From Xanthobacteraceae bacterium (lineage in GTDB: Bacteria > Pseudomonadota > Alphaproteobacteria > Rhizobiales > Xanthobacteraceae), in assembly GCA_019746355.1 (NCBI GenBank), contig JAIESC010000176.1, positions 1 to 8,182 on the forward strand: a stretch of 8,182 nt of DNA. The letters are read 5' to 3'. The notes under the pieces are model-generated. The model was not told the origin of the DNA and did no database searches. It worked only from the letters and a program-made list of their open reading frames with translations. Positions 1 to 5,532 of the stretch are shown here, one piece after another; the first letter of the stretch is position 1, and each line of letters starts with the position of its first letter. Made by a program: the position numbers and the translations under genes.

Positions 1-75
1 ACGAACCGCCGTATACGGAACCGTACGTACGGTGGTGTGGGAGGGGGAGGCCGCAAGGCTTTCCCCCTACCCGAT
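1..75 (+). mobile_element. 3' end of a group II intron (domains V and VI)
   Basis: The first 75 bases fold as the last two domains of a group II intron, a self-splicing retroelement. Domain V: bases 5-13 pair with 28-36 (nine pairs, with the expected G-U wobble at 8/33). A two-base CG bulge lies at 26-27, and an upper four-pair helix (14-17 with 22-25) closes the loop GAAC. The catalytic triad reads CGC (7-9). Domain VI: 39-48 pairs with about 61-72, with an inner helix capped by GCAA and an unpaired A at 69. The intron ends with the expected AY at 74-75, which puts the bulged A seven bases from the 3' end, where the branch point belongs. The CGC triad is typical of bacterial class C introns; that class call is inference. 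Domains I-IV and any reverse transcriptase would lie left of the window. Confidence 0.85.
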
Positions 76-133
76 TGGCCAATGATCTGGCCTGGCATCT
101 CGGTGCGACGAGCCGCTGCCGAACGGTGCGCGG

Positions 134-1021
134 CTACTCGGCCGCCGCCCGATAGGGCCGCAGCTCCTCCAGCGGAATGTCGGCGAGCCTCTCGGCCAGG
201 AGCTCGAGATCGGCGGCGAGGCGGCCGAAGCCCTCCGACCGCTCGAAGCGCCGCTCGTCCATGTAAAGCCCGCGATTGAACTCGATCTGGATTGCGTGCA
301 GGCCCGCGGCCGGGTTGCCGTAGTGCTCGGTGATGAAGCCGCCGGCGTAGGGCTTGTTGCGGCTGACCGCGTAGCCGCACGAGCGCAGCACCGCCTCCAC
401 CGTCTCCGATATCACCGCGACGCAGCTCGTGCCGTAGCGGTCGCCCAGCACCACGTCGGCGCGCGGACGTTCGTCGCGCGGACCGGTCGACGACGGCATC
501 GAATGGCAGTCGATCAGCATCGCCGCACCGAACTCGCGATGCACCCGCGTGAACAGCTTCCGCAGCACGCGATGATAAGGCTTGTACAGGGTCTCGATCC
601 GGCGCAGTGCGTCATCGACCGAGATGCGCTGGTCATAGATTTCCTGCGCATCGCCGACCACGCGCGCCACCGTGCCGAGCCCGCCCGCGACCCGCATCGA
701 CCGGGTGTTGGCGAACGACGGCAGCCGTCCGTCGAACATGCGCGGATCGAGCTCGTAGGGCTCGCGGTTGACGTCGACATAGCAGCGCGGGAAATGCGCC
801 CGCATCAGCGGATAGCCGCGCGCGACCACGCCCATCGCCAGATCGTCGACGAAGCTGTCCTCGGAGCGGCGCAGGGTCGGCAGATCGAGCCGCGACGTTT
901 GCAGGAACTGGCGCGGATAGATGCGCCCGGAATGCGGCGAGTTGAACAGAACCGGACCGCGCCAGTGCTCCGGCTCGATGGTCTCGAACGGCGGATCGAG
1001 CTCGTCGTAGGACTGATTCAT
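134..1021 (-). CDS. N-formylglutamate amidohydrolase family protein
   Basis: A protein of about 295 residues of the N-formylglutamate amidohydrolase (HutG-like deformylase) family. These cytoplasmic, metal-dependent enzymes cleave N-formylglutamate to glutamate and formate; some family members act on other N-acyl amino acids. Visible family signatures are the N-terminal FNSPHSGRIYP, the central IDCHSMPS with its metal-ligand-type Asp and His, VVLGDRYG, and the C-terminal GGFITEHYG followed by QIEFNRGLYMDE. Length is normal and the frame is open throughout. The start is uncertain: ATG at 1021 is chosen, but ATG at 1033 and TTG at 1051 are in frame and none has a clear ribosome binding site. 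No other histidine-utilisation gene is in the window, so hutG is not assigned. It is divergent from the cpdR-like gene. Confidence 0.9.
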   Translation of the reverse strand: MNQSYDELDPPFETIEPEHWRGPVLFNSPHSGRIYPRQFLQTSRLDLPTLRRSEDSFVDDLAMGVVARGYPLMRAHFPRCYVDVNREPYELDPRMFDGRLPSFANTRSMRVAGGLGTVARVVGDAQEIYDQRISVDDALRRIETLYKPYHRVLRKLFTRVHREFGAAMLIDCHSMPSSTGPRDERPRADVVLGDRYGTSCVAVISETVEAVLRSCGYAVSRNKPYAGGFITEHYGNPAAGLHAIQIEFNRGLYMDERRFERSEGFGRLAADLELLAERLADIPLEELRPYRAAAE

Positions 1022-1260
1022 GGCCGGAGGCATTCTCGGAATGTCTGACAACCGTTCAAATTTCGTTCCCGTTCCGCGTCGCCTTCAGCACTCTATCCCA
1101 ACTTGGCCCCTGCCAAGCGTCCTTTTCACCCGTTGTTTACCAGCATTCCGGCTAATGCACGAAGGGGGCAGAACCCAGGCCCCATCGAGCTATCCGCGCC
1201 AAGGCGGTTGCCCGATGGCGGTCCAGGAAGGCATGCTCCCGGGGGTGTCGTAACGAGGCG

Positions 1261-1278
1261 TTAGCGTCGGCCCGCTAA
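1261..1278. promoter_or_regulatory. Inverted repeat upstream of cpdR
   Basis: TTAGCG (1261-1266) and CGCTAA (1273-1278) form perfect six-base arms around a six-base spacer, ending 29 bases before the cpdR start codon. The 286-bp gap to the divergent amidohydrolase must hold both promoters. The repeat could be an operator or a 5' leader hairpin. It does not match the CtrA box TTAA-N7-TTAA, although the half-sites TTAG and CTAA are close to it. Confidence 0.4.
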
Positions 1279-1307
1279 AGGTGCCGGACGTAGGGCGGGC
1301 GGGGACA

Positions 1308-1685
1308 ATGGCACAGAACGATCAACACGCTAAAATCCTTTTGGCGGAAGACGACACCGATATGCGGCGCTTTCTGGTCAAAGCGCTGCAGAACGCGGGC
1401 TTCGACGTCATCTCCTATGACAACGGCATGTCCGCCTACCAGCGGCTGCGCGAGGAACCGTTCCAGCTTCTGCTGACCGACATCGTGATGCCGGAAATGG
1501 ACGGCATTGAGCTCGCCCGCCGGGCGGCCGAGCTCGACCCCGACATCAAGATCATGTTCATCACCGGCTTTGCCGCGGTGGCGCTGAACGCCGATTCCAC
1601 CGCGCCCAAGCACGCCAAGGTGCTGTCCAAGCCGGTCCATCTCCGCGACCTCGTCAACGAGGTCCAGAAGATGCTGGCGGCCTAA
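1308..1685 (+). CDS. cpdR: CpdR-like single-domain response regulator
   Basis: A 125-residue stand-alone receiver domain with no output domain. The acidic pocket is E14-D15-D16, the phospho-acceptor is D58 in LLLTDIVMPEMDG, the switch Thr is T86 in FITGFAAVAL, and the conserved Lys is K108 in LSKPVHL. The sequence strongly resembles alphaproteobacterial CpdR. In Caulobacter CpdR is dephosphorylated to become active and then primes ClpXP to degrade cell-cycle regulators, with CckA-ChpT as phosphodonor. That role is inferred here by family resemblance. The protein ends in Ala-Ala, a C-terminus compatible with turnover by ClpXP. ATG at 1308 is preferred over an in-frame GTG at 1281, because alignment to the family begins at MAQND and 1281 overlaps the tail of the upstream repeat region. 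tRNA-Val lies 75 bases downstream. Confidence 0.92.
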   Translation: MAQNDQHAKILLAEDDTDMRRFLVKALQNAGFDVISYDNGMSAYQRLREEPFQLLLTDIVMPEMDGIELARRAAELDPDIKIMFITGFAAVALNADSTAPKHAKVLSKPVHLRDLVNEVQKMLAA

Positions 1686-1707
1686 GTCCCTGGACGGCCT
1701 GACGGCC

Positions 1708-1730
1708 GCCGGGCGGCTTGCCTGCCCGGC
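1708..1730 (+). terminator. Hairpin after cpdR, possible weak terminator
   Basis: GCCGGGC (1708-1714) pairs with GCCCGGC (1724-1730), and the stem extends inward by one G-U and one G-C pair. It begins 23 bases after the cpdR stop codon. No T run follows, so it would be a non-canonical terminator or simply a stable hairpin ahead of the tRNA. Confidence 0.3.
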
Positions 1731-1760
1731 CGGTAGCCGATAAGACCACCCCGTCTGGAT

Positions 1761-1835
1761 GGGTGCGTAGCTCAGCGGAAGAGCACTACCTTGACATGGT
1801 AGGGGTCACAGGTTCGATCCCTGTCGCACCCACCA
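1761..1835 (+). tRNA. tRNA-Val (anticodon GAC)
   Basis: A complete cloverleaf. The acceptor stem is GGGTGCG with CGCACCC, the D arm is GCTC/GAGC, and the anticodon stem is CTACC/GGTAG around loop TTGACAT. The anticodon GAC at 1793-1795 reads valine GUC codons. The T arm is ACAGG/CCTGT around TTCGATC, the discriminator is A1832, and CCA is encoded at 1833-1835. The T arm and 3' end of tRNA genes are classical integration sites for islands, and an integrase fragment starts about 100 bases downstream in the same orientation. Confidence 0.97.
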
Positions 1836-1842
1836 TCCTTTC

Positions 1843-1860
1843 GACCTGCAAAATCAGGTC
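1843..1860 (+). terminator. Hairpin just after tRNA-Val
   Basis: GACCTG (1843-1848) and CAGGTC (1855-1860) form a perfect six-pair stem around CAAAAT, eight bases beyond the tRNA CCA. Only a short ATTC follows. It may end tRNA transcription or be part of the attachment region of the former island. This call rests on structure alone. Confidence 0.3.
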
Positions 1861-1938
1861 ATTCAAGGTTCTCACCGCCGCTTCTGAAAGTCCTTGCGGA
1901 CCGCGCTGGCACAACTGTGGCCCAGCGAGGCTTTGGCA

Positions 1939-2286
1939 ATGGCGACCGTCCGCAAGCGCGGTGACAAGTGGCACGTCCAGATACGGCGCAAGGGCGATCC
2001 GGCACGCACGCGATCATTTCGCGCCAGCGCCGATGCAGTCACGCGGGCGCGTCAATCGGAAATCGATTTCGACCGGCGAGGGCTGCCGCCCGACCTGAAG
2101 CGTCTCGAACGTGTCGCGCTGTCGGAGCTGCTTGCTCGCTACCGCGACACTGTCATCGTGAACAAGCAATGCGCTCCGGCCGAAACCGTCATTATCAACG
2201 CGATGTTGCGGCAGCCGATTGCGAAACTGTCCCTTGCCGCCCAGACACCGTCAAGCATCGCCAACTATCGCGATCAGTTCGGCTGA
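1939..2286 (+). pseudogene. Truncated tyrosine-recombinase integrase (N-terminal part only)
   Basis: A 115-residue fragment of a phage/island-type tyrosine recombinase. It opens with the arm-binding-type segment MATVRKRGDKWHVQIRRKG, then SFRASADAVTRARQSEIDFD. It continues into the SAM-like core-binding region (LLARYRDTVIVNKQCAPAET, then TPSSIANYRDQ) and stops after FG at 2286. Whole integrases of this type are about 330-400 residues, and the Arg-His-Arg-Tyr catalytic domain is missing. No continuation is recognisable in the other two frames beyond 2287. A GAGG eight bases before ATG 1939 suits the start. It lies directly behind tRNA-Val in the same orientation, the usual arrangement of an island integrase. 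It is probably inactive. Confidence 0.8.
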
Positions 2287-2436
2287 GCCTCGGGCCGCCG
2301 GTGGAGCGTCAGGTGGCGGTGAACGTGGTGCAGCTCGCGGCTCACCGGCACGAAGGGTGATGCGCTGTCATCAGGCTGTCACAGCCGTCATGCAACTGTG
2401 ACCGCCGACGCTGTTCCCCGCTGCGAACCGGCGGCG

Positions 2437-2661
2437 TCATAGCCCGCAGCTGCCCCGCATCCCCGGGTGCTGCGGGGCGTAGTATTTTTGCGTCCTGCGT
2501 CGCTTGTATTCATCTGGGCGATCAGGCGCGCTGCCAGCTTGCTCTGCTGTATAAGCGGCGGCCAAAGCATCTTGACGAGCGAGCTTATGGTTGCGCTGAT
2601 CCCGCGCTTTCCGCGCCGCGCGGCGAGCGGTCTCCAAGGCTTTTTCACCGCTTTCGGGCAA
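2437..2661 (-). CDS. Hypothetical protein, possible relic
   Basis: An open frame of 75 codons with a TTG start and no evident ribosome binding site. The frame stays open for eight further codons upstream to a stop at about 2688. The translation is rich in Ala, Arg, Lys and Gln in its first half (ETARRAARKARDQRNHKLAR), suggesting a charged helix, and ends in a Pro/Gly-rich tail. A neighbouring frame has an ATG at about 2712 (MAEIFRRNG) that would join this frame after a one-base shift, so it may be a frameshifted remnant. I recognise no family, and the opposite strand is also open here, so it may not be a gene. Confidence 0.25.
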   Translation of the reverse strand: MPESGEKALETARRAARKARDQRNHKLARQDALAAAYTAEQAGSAPDRPDEYKRRRTQKYYAPQHPGMRGSCGL

Positions 2662-2962
2662 CGAGAGGTTGGGCCACGGCTCGGCCCATTGCGTCTAAAG
2701 ATTTCGGCCATGCTCGCATTGGCGCAATCCATTGTTGTGCCGCAGAGCGGCCGATCGAGTGAACATAAATGCAACAACGAGGATCGCGTGAAGTAACCCC
2801 CAACCTCCGGCGCCGCGCCCGGGGGATCAGCACGGGCCTGCTGGTATCAGGCGGCGGTGGCCGCGCCGTATGCCGACAAATGGCAGCTATGCAGTGCGCT
2901 GTCGTGCGCCATTTGATCCGGCCGCAGATGCCGCAATGTGTTACGTTAAATCATCAACCGGC

Positions 2963-2972
2963 GGGGGGGGGG
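2963..2972. repeat. Run of ten G
   Basis: An uninterrupted G10 tract ending 20 bases before the ATG of the small gene at 2993. It is the longest homopolymer I noticed in the window. Tracts of this length can slip during replication. Here the tract would alter leader spacing, or the frame if translation began at the upstream in-frame ATG 2870. Confidence 0.9.
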
Positions 2973-2992
2973 CGGCGTCGGAGATATGGGGA

Positions 2993-3163
2993 ATGGGCGG
3001 AACTGCAGGCGACGAAAGTAAGCGTCATCAAGCCACTGAGGATGAGGAATACCTGAGGAAGCGCCGCGAGGCGTTGGAGTTGATGCAAAAGCTCAGGGCG
3101 CAAGGCGTCGAGTGTGAATTGTCTGAAGACCTGACAGTCGTTCGCAAGCGTCCGCCCAATTAG
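2993..3163 (+). CDS. Small hypothetical protein, charged helix
   Basis: A 56-residue protein. ATG 2993 is preferred over the in-frame ATG at 2870 because GGAG at 2980-2983 lies about nine bases before it, and because the upstream extension is translated through the poly-G tract as low-complexity Gly/Ala. The body is strongly charged and probably helical (EDEEYLRKRREALELMQKLR), followed by AQGVECELSEDLTVVRKRPP, which looks like a short beta segment. No signal peptide or membrane segment is present. I recognise no family. It lies between the island scar and the convergent receiver gene, with 80 bases between the two stop codons. Confidence 0.5.
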   Translation: MGGTAGDESKRHQATEDEEYLRKRREALELMQKLRAQGVECELSEDLTVVRKRPPN

Positions 3164-3243
3164 TGTCCCGCACCGTTTCACGTCCGCGCGCAATCTGCAG
3201 TCTGCGCTCGATCCAGCGCCGCTCTCGATAGGGCTGCTTTTCG

Positions 3244-3606
3244 TCAATGTGGATGGAGCGCTCTGTCGAGGCAATCGGTCAGGGCCGTCTCGTCGAGCGG
3301 CTTGGCGAGGAACGAAAGAGCGCCGAGCTGCATGGCACGCTTCCGCACGCTCTCATCAGGAAAAGCCGTGATGACGATCACCGGTAGACGATGACCGCTC
3401 TCCTGGAGGCGCGCCTGCAGGTCGATGCCACTCATGCCGGGCATCTGTACGTCGGTGATGAGGCACGAAGTTTCCGGCAGCTGCGCGGAGTGCAAAAACT
3501 CCTCGCCAGACGCGAAGGCCAAGACGTGATGGCCAAGCGACCGCAGAAGCGCTCGGACCGCACGACGCACGGCATCATCATCATCGACAATGGCGATCAC
3601 GGACAT
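3244..3606 (-). CDS. FixJ-type receiver-only response regulator
   Basis: A 120-residue stand-alone receiver domain. The acidic cluster is D8-D11 (AIVDDDDAVRRAV), the phospho-acceptor is D52 in CLITDVQMPGMSG, the switch Thr is T80 in VIVITAFPDE, and the conserved Lys is K102 in FLAKPLDE. The MPGMSGIDLQARL segment is typical of FixJ/NarL-type receivers, but there is no DNA-binding domain. It must therefore act by protein contact, as a phosphate sink, or by pairing with another output domain. GGAG lies nine bases before ATG 3606. About 190 bases upstream is a LuxR-type helix-turn-helix frame that has lost its own receiver. Whether the two cooperate is speculation. No histidine kinase is in the window. 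Confidence 0.88.
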   Translation of the reverse strand: MSVIAIVDDDDAVRRAVRALLRSLGHHVLAFASGEEFLHSAQLPETSCLITDVQMPGMSGIDLQARLQESGHRLPVIVITAFPDESVRKRAMQLGALSFLAKPLDETALTDCLDRALHPH

Positions 3607-3654
3607 GTTGTTCGTCTCCGTCGCTGTAATCGCAAGGCTGGGAACGAAGCACGC

Positions 3655-3712
3655 CAGAAGGCTCGATAGAACCTATACGTCTGTATCGTAGCCTGTGAAT
3701 GCCGGCCTTCTG
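3655..3712. promoter_or_regulatory. Nested inverted repeats in the receiver gene promoter region
   Basis: CAGAAGGC (3655-3662) and GCCTTCTG (3705-3712) are perfect eight-base arms. Inside them CGATA (3664-3668) faces TATCG (3684-3688), and ATAC (3675-3678) faces GTAT (3683-3686) across GTCT. The block lies about 50-106 bases upstream of the receiver start, where a promoter or operator would be expected. Its function is not known. Confidence 0.35.
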
Positions 3713-3736
3713 TGCGAAACCCGACACACGTTGCGA

Positions 3737-3753
3737 CCTGTAGCAGCTACAGG
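3737..3753. promoter_or_regulatory. 17-bp perfect palindrome
   Basis: CCTGTAGC (3737-3744), a single A, then GCTACAGG (3746-3753): perfect eight-base arms with a one-base centre. It lies about 130 bases upstream of the receiver-only gene and just past the 3' end of the helix-turn-helix frame. The geometry suits a dimeric regulator binding site better than a hairpin, because the centre is too tight for an RNA loop without opening pairs. Confidence 0.5.
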
Positions 3754-3795
3754 ATCAAGGGACTGAAAAGCCGGGAGGCGGACGGCGTTGTTCTT

Positions 3796-4071
3796 TCAGC
3801 CCTTTGGCTGCGTGATGCCGAGAGTATCTGCCATCCTGACGAGTTCGGCGTGCGACTTCGCCCTGGTTTTCCGCACGACGTTGCCGCGATGAACCTTGAC
3901 CGTGATCTCAGTGATGCCGAGCCTGGCGGCGATCTGCTTGTTCTTTAGGCCGGGTGTGACAAGCGGGAAAATCTTCTGTTCTCGTGAGGTCAGGGTTTGG
4001 TACGCCGACATAAGCTTCGCCCCGCCTTCAGCCCGCTCGCGCCCGATAGGCACACGTCCAGCACAAGACAA
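3796..4071 (-). CDS. LuxR-type helix-turn-helix remnant of a FixJ-like regulator
   Basis: The DNA-binding half of a FixJ-type regulator, still open to its natural end. The linker IGRERAEGGAKLMSAY leads into the GerE/LuxR domain: LTSREQKIFPLVTPGLKNKQ, IAARLGITEITVKVHRGNVV, then RKTRAKSHAELVRMADTLGI. Helix-turn-helix spacing is intact. FixJ family proteins are about 200 residues, with a receiver in front; here only a receiver scrap precedes it, in other frames. Coordinates start at a TTG. ATG 4011 would give a 71-residue helix-turn-helix-only protein. Neither start has a strong ribosome binding site. If translated, it could bind DNA without phosphorylation control, because LuxR-type domains freed from the receiver can be constitutively active. 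It is more likely a decaying pseudogene. Confidence 0.6.
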   Translation of the reverse strand: MSCAGRVPIGRERAEGGAKLMSAYQTLTSREQKIFPLVTPGLKNKQIAARLGITEITVKVHRGNVVRKTRAKSHAELVRMADTLGITQPKG

Positions 4072-4141
4072 CTCGGCACGCCGGGCCTTCTGACGTCCAT
4101 AACTCGGCGGTGAAGCTGAAAGCCATCGTGGGGAAGCCGAC
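4029..4141 (-). pseudogene. Receiver-domain scrap of the same FixJ-like gene, frameshifted and internally deleted
   Basis: Two pieces of a FixJ receiver can be read in different frames on the - strand. From about 4138 one frame gives GFPTMAFSFTAELWTSEG, which resembles the GF..-AFSSAEEFLASG stretch of FixJ receivers. From about 4085 the next frame gives RPGVPSCLVLDVCLSGASGL, the phospho-acceptor strand and loop. It then runs directly into the linker of the helix-turn-helix frame at about 4029-4050. The start of the receiver (acidic cluster) and everything after the phospho-acceptor loop, including the switch Thr and Lys, are missing. The scrap begins two bases after the tupA stop codon. At least one frameshift, a 5' truncation and an internal deletion are needed to explain it. 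Confidence 0.65.
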
Positions 4142-4142
4142 C

Positions 4143-4982
4143 TCAGGCGTCGGGATCACCGGCGTTCGGAATGAACACCGGCTGGCCCTCGATCCTGAAC
4201 ACGGCGATGGCGCGCTGTCCCTCCGCCGAGATGAGCCAGTCGATGAACATCTGTCCGAGTTCCTTCTTGACGTGAGGATGCTTCTCCGGGTTCACCAAGA
4301 TGGCGCTGTACTGGTTGAACATGCGCCGGTCGCCCTCGACCATGATCTTCAGGTCGCCTCCGCTCGTAAAGCTCTGCCACGTTCCCCGGTCGGTCAGCGT
4401 ATAGCCGCCCGTGGCGCGTGCCATGTGGAGAGTGGCCTTCATGCCTCGCGCCGCTGTCCGGTACCACTTGGCCGTTTCTTTTTGGATGTCGATGCCGACG
4501 TCCTTGTTCCAGAGCATCAGCTCGGTCAGATGCGTCCCCGAGTGGTCGCCTCGCGAAATGAATGGGGCCTGCGTATCACGGATCGACGCAAACGCGGCGG
4601 CGACATCAGTGCTGCCGCCAACCTCAGCCGGGTCCTCCGTGGGGCCGACCAGCACATAATCGTTGTACATCACCGGATGCCGCTTCACGCCGTGACCTTC
4701 GGCGACGAACTGCAGCTCGGCAGTCTTGTAATGGACGAGCAGCACGTCGGCGTTACCGCGCCGGGCGGCATCGAGCGCTTGCCCCGTGCCCACCGCCATG
4801 ACCACCACGGCGATGCCGGTCTTCTGCGTAAAGAGCGGCAGCAGATGGTCGAACAGGCCCGTATCCTTGGTCGAGGTGGTCGAGGCGACCACGATCAATT
4901 TGTCCTGCGCCGCCGCTTGCTGCGCAAACAGGACACACGCGGCGGCGATGAAGGCGCAGATGGTCGTCCGCAACGAACGCAA
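4143..4982 (-). CDS. tupA: Tungstate/anion periplasmic binding protein (TupA family)
   Basis: A 279-residue periplasmic solute-binding protein of the TupA/PstS-like type, which captures tungstate (or a similar oxyanion) for an ABC importer. A signal peptide (TICAFIAAACVLFAQQAAAQ) precedes mature VVASTTSTKDTGLFDHLLPL. Further family motifs are AVGTGQALDAARRGNADVLL, MYNDYVLVGP, FISRGDHSGTH and a C-terminal VFIPNAG. The position usually written VHD reads VHY here. TTG 4982 is chosen because GGAGG (4989-4993) lies six bases before it and it places the signal peptide correctly; the longer frame from 5066 adds a poor N-terminus. TupB and TupC, normally directly downstream, are absent. Instead the FixJ scrap follows at once, so it is an orphan here and may serve an importer encoded elsewhere. 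Confidence 0.85.
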   Translation of the reverse strand: MRSLRTTICAFIAAACVLFAQQAAAQDKLIVVASTTSTKDTGLFDHLLPLFTQKTGIAVVVMAVGTGQALDAARRGNADVLLVHYKTAELQFVAEGHGVKRHPVMYNDYVLVGPTEDPAEVGGSTDVAAAFASIRDTQAPFISRGDHSGTHLTELMLWNKDVGIDIQKETAKWYRTAARGMKATLHMARATGGYTLTDRGTWQSFTSGGDLKIMVEGDRRMFNQYSAILVNPEKHPHVKKELGQMFIDWLISAEGQRAIAVFRIEGQPVFIPNAGDPDA

Positions 4983-5094
4983 GGATAGCCTCCTCACAAT
5001 CCACCAGACCGGCACTATACCGCCAAGGAGCAGACCCGCAGCACGGCCCGAGGGCCTTTTTTGCACGGGATAAGCATGCCGCGCGTGCCGGGGC

Positions 5095-5304
5095 CTATCG
5101 ACCCCGGCGTGGTCTGGAAATCATCGCCTTAATGCTGCAGGCGCGCTTCGCGACCAGCGCCATCGGCGCTGGATATGTTGCAGACGGCGGCGATGGAGAG
5201 GCGGCGTTAGACGGTGCCGGTTTCGCTCGCGGCAGCGGCACGTCGTTGGCAAAAACCCCATCGCAAGCCGCGAGCAACAAGACCACAATGGGTGGCAGCT
5301 TCAT
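5095..5304 (-). CDS. Small exported protein or lipoprotein
   Basis: A 69-residue protein. ATG 5304 overlaps the TGA of the upstream gene as ATGA, which indicates translational coupling and decides the start. The N-terminus MKLPPIVVLLLAACDGVFAN is an export signal. L11-A12-A13-C14 could be a lipobox, giving a lipoprotein with Asp after the Cys; alternatively signal peptidase I could cut after VFA. The rest is Pro/Ala/Ser-rich (PLPRAKPAPSNAASPSPPSA) and disordered, with a basic C-terminus ending RPRRGR. It is the last of three tightly spaced genes. I recognise no family. The Pro-rich start resembles N-terminal linkers of larger envelope proteins such as extensin-like ones, so it could be a truncated gene. 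Confidence 0.55.
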   Translation of the reverse strand: MKLPPIVVLLLAACDGVFANDVPLPRAKPAPSNAASPSPPSATYPAPMALVAKRACSIKAMISRPRRGR

Positions 5305-5516
5305 CGCTTCTTCGCCGAAAGGGCGCGCCATGCCCGTTTGACCCTGGATGAGGACGTCCTTTTCCTCGCAGCCGCTGTTTCCTTCTTGCTCTTGCGTCGC
5401 ATGTCCGCGGTGTGCGCGCGTTTATAGGTCTGGATGTCTTTGAATTTTCCAGCTTTGTTGCGCACGGCGTAAAGCTTCGTGCCCTTCGAACTGCGGTGGG
5501 TTGTCCTCTTGGCCAT
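5301..5516 (-). CDS. Small Lys/Arg-rich protein (MAKRTTHRSS type)
   Basis: A 71-residue, highly basic protein beginning MAKRTTHRSSKGTKLYAVRN and continuing KAGKFKDIQTYKRAHTADMR, then a Lys/Arg/Ser-rich tail. I recall similar small proteins in Bradyrhizobiaceae with the same THRSS-G-KLYAVR-GKFKDIQTYKRAH core, but no function is known to me. The charge suggests nucleic-acid or ribosome binding, which is inference. ATG 5516 has AGAGG five bases upstream; a TTG at 5531 would add five residues. It lies 16 bases after the YeaQ-type gene, and its stop overlaps the next start by ATGA, so the three genes are very likely one operon. Confidence 0.75.
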   Translation of the reverse strand: MAKRTTHRSSKGTKLYAVRNKAGKFKDIQTYKRAHTADMRRKSKKETAAARKRTSSSRVKRAWRALSAKKR

Positions 5517-5532
5517 GACTGCCTCTGCCAAA

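Larger units (their letters stand above)
2287..2992. other. Gene-poor accessory stretch, probable island scar
   Basis: About 700 bases between the integrase fragment and the next credible gene. Open frames exist on both strands but none shows a recognisable domain or a clear ribosome binding site. The only candidate listed is the 75-residue frame at 2437-2661. No terminal inverted repeats, no second copy of the tRNA 3' end and no RNA gene were seen by eye. The simplest reading is decayed mobile DNA left after deletion of most of an island. Confidence 0.45.

Noticed and set aside
296..1048. Long + strand open frame of 250 codons
   Set aside because: Lies opposite the amidohydrolase gene; rich in Arg, His and Ala as expected for an antisense frame of high-GC DNA, with no recognisable domain.
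1133..1158. TTGTTT...TAATGC as a promoter for cpdR
   Set aside because: Spacing between the two hexamers is 14 bases, too short for a standard promoter, and the upstream part is not convincing.
3759..3802. Hairpin GGG-CTGAAA / TTTCAG-CCC spanning the stop codon of the helix-turn-helix frame
   Set aside because: The loop is 25 bases, one base is bulged and no T run follows in the - strand direction; too weak to call a terminator.
4110..4988. 292-codon + strand open frame opposite tupA
   Set aside because: Antisense shadow; tupA on the other strand has a clear family match, signal peptide and ribosome binding site.
5043..5062. GGCC-CGAG-GGCC followed by six T on the + strand, like a terminator
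   Set aside because: Only four stem pairs, and no + strand gene ends nearby; neighbouring genes are all on the - strand, for which the T run is on the wrong side.
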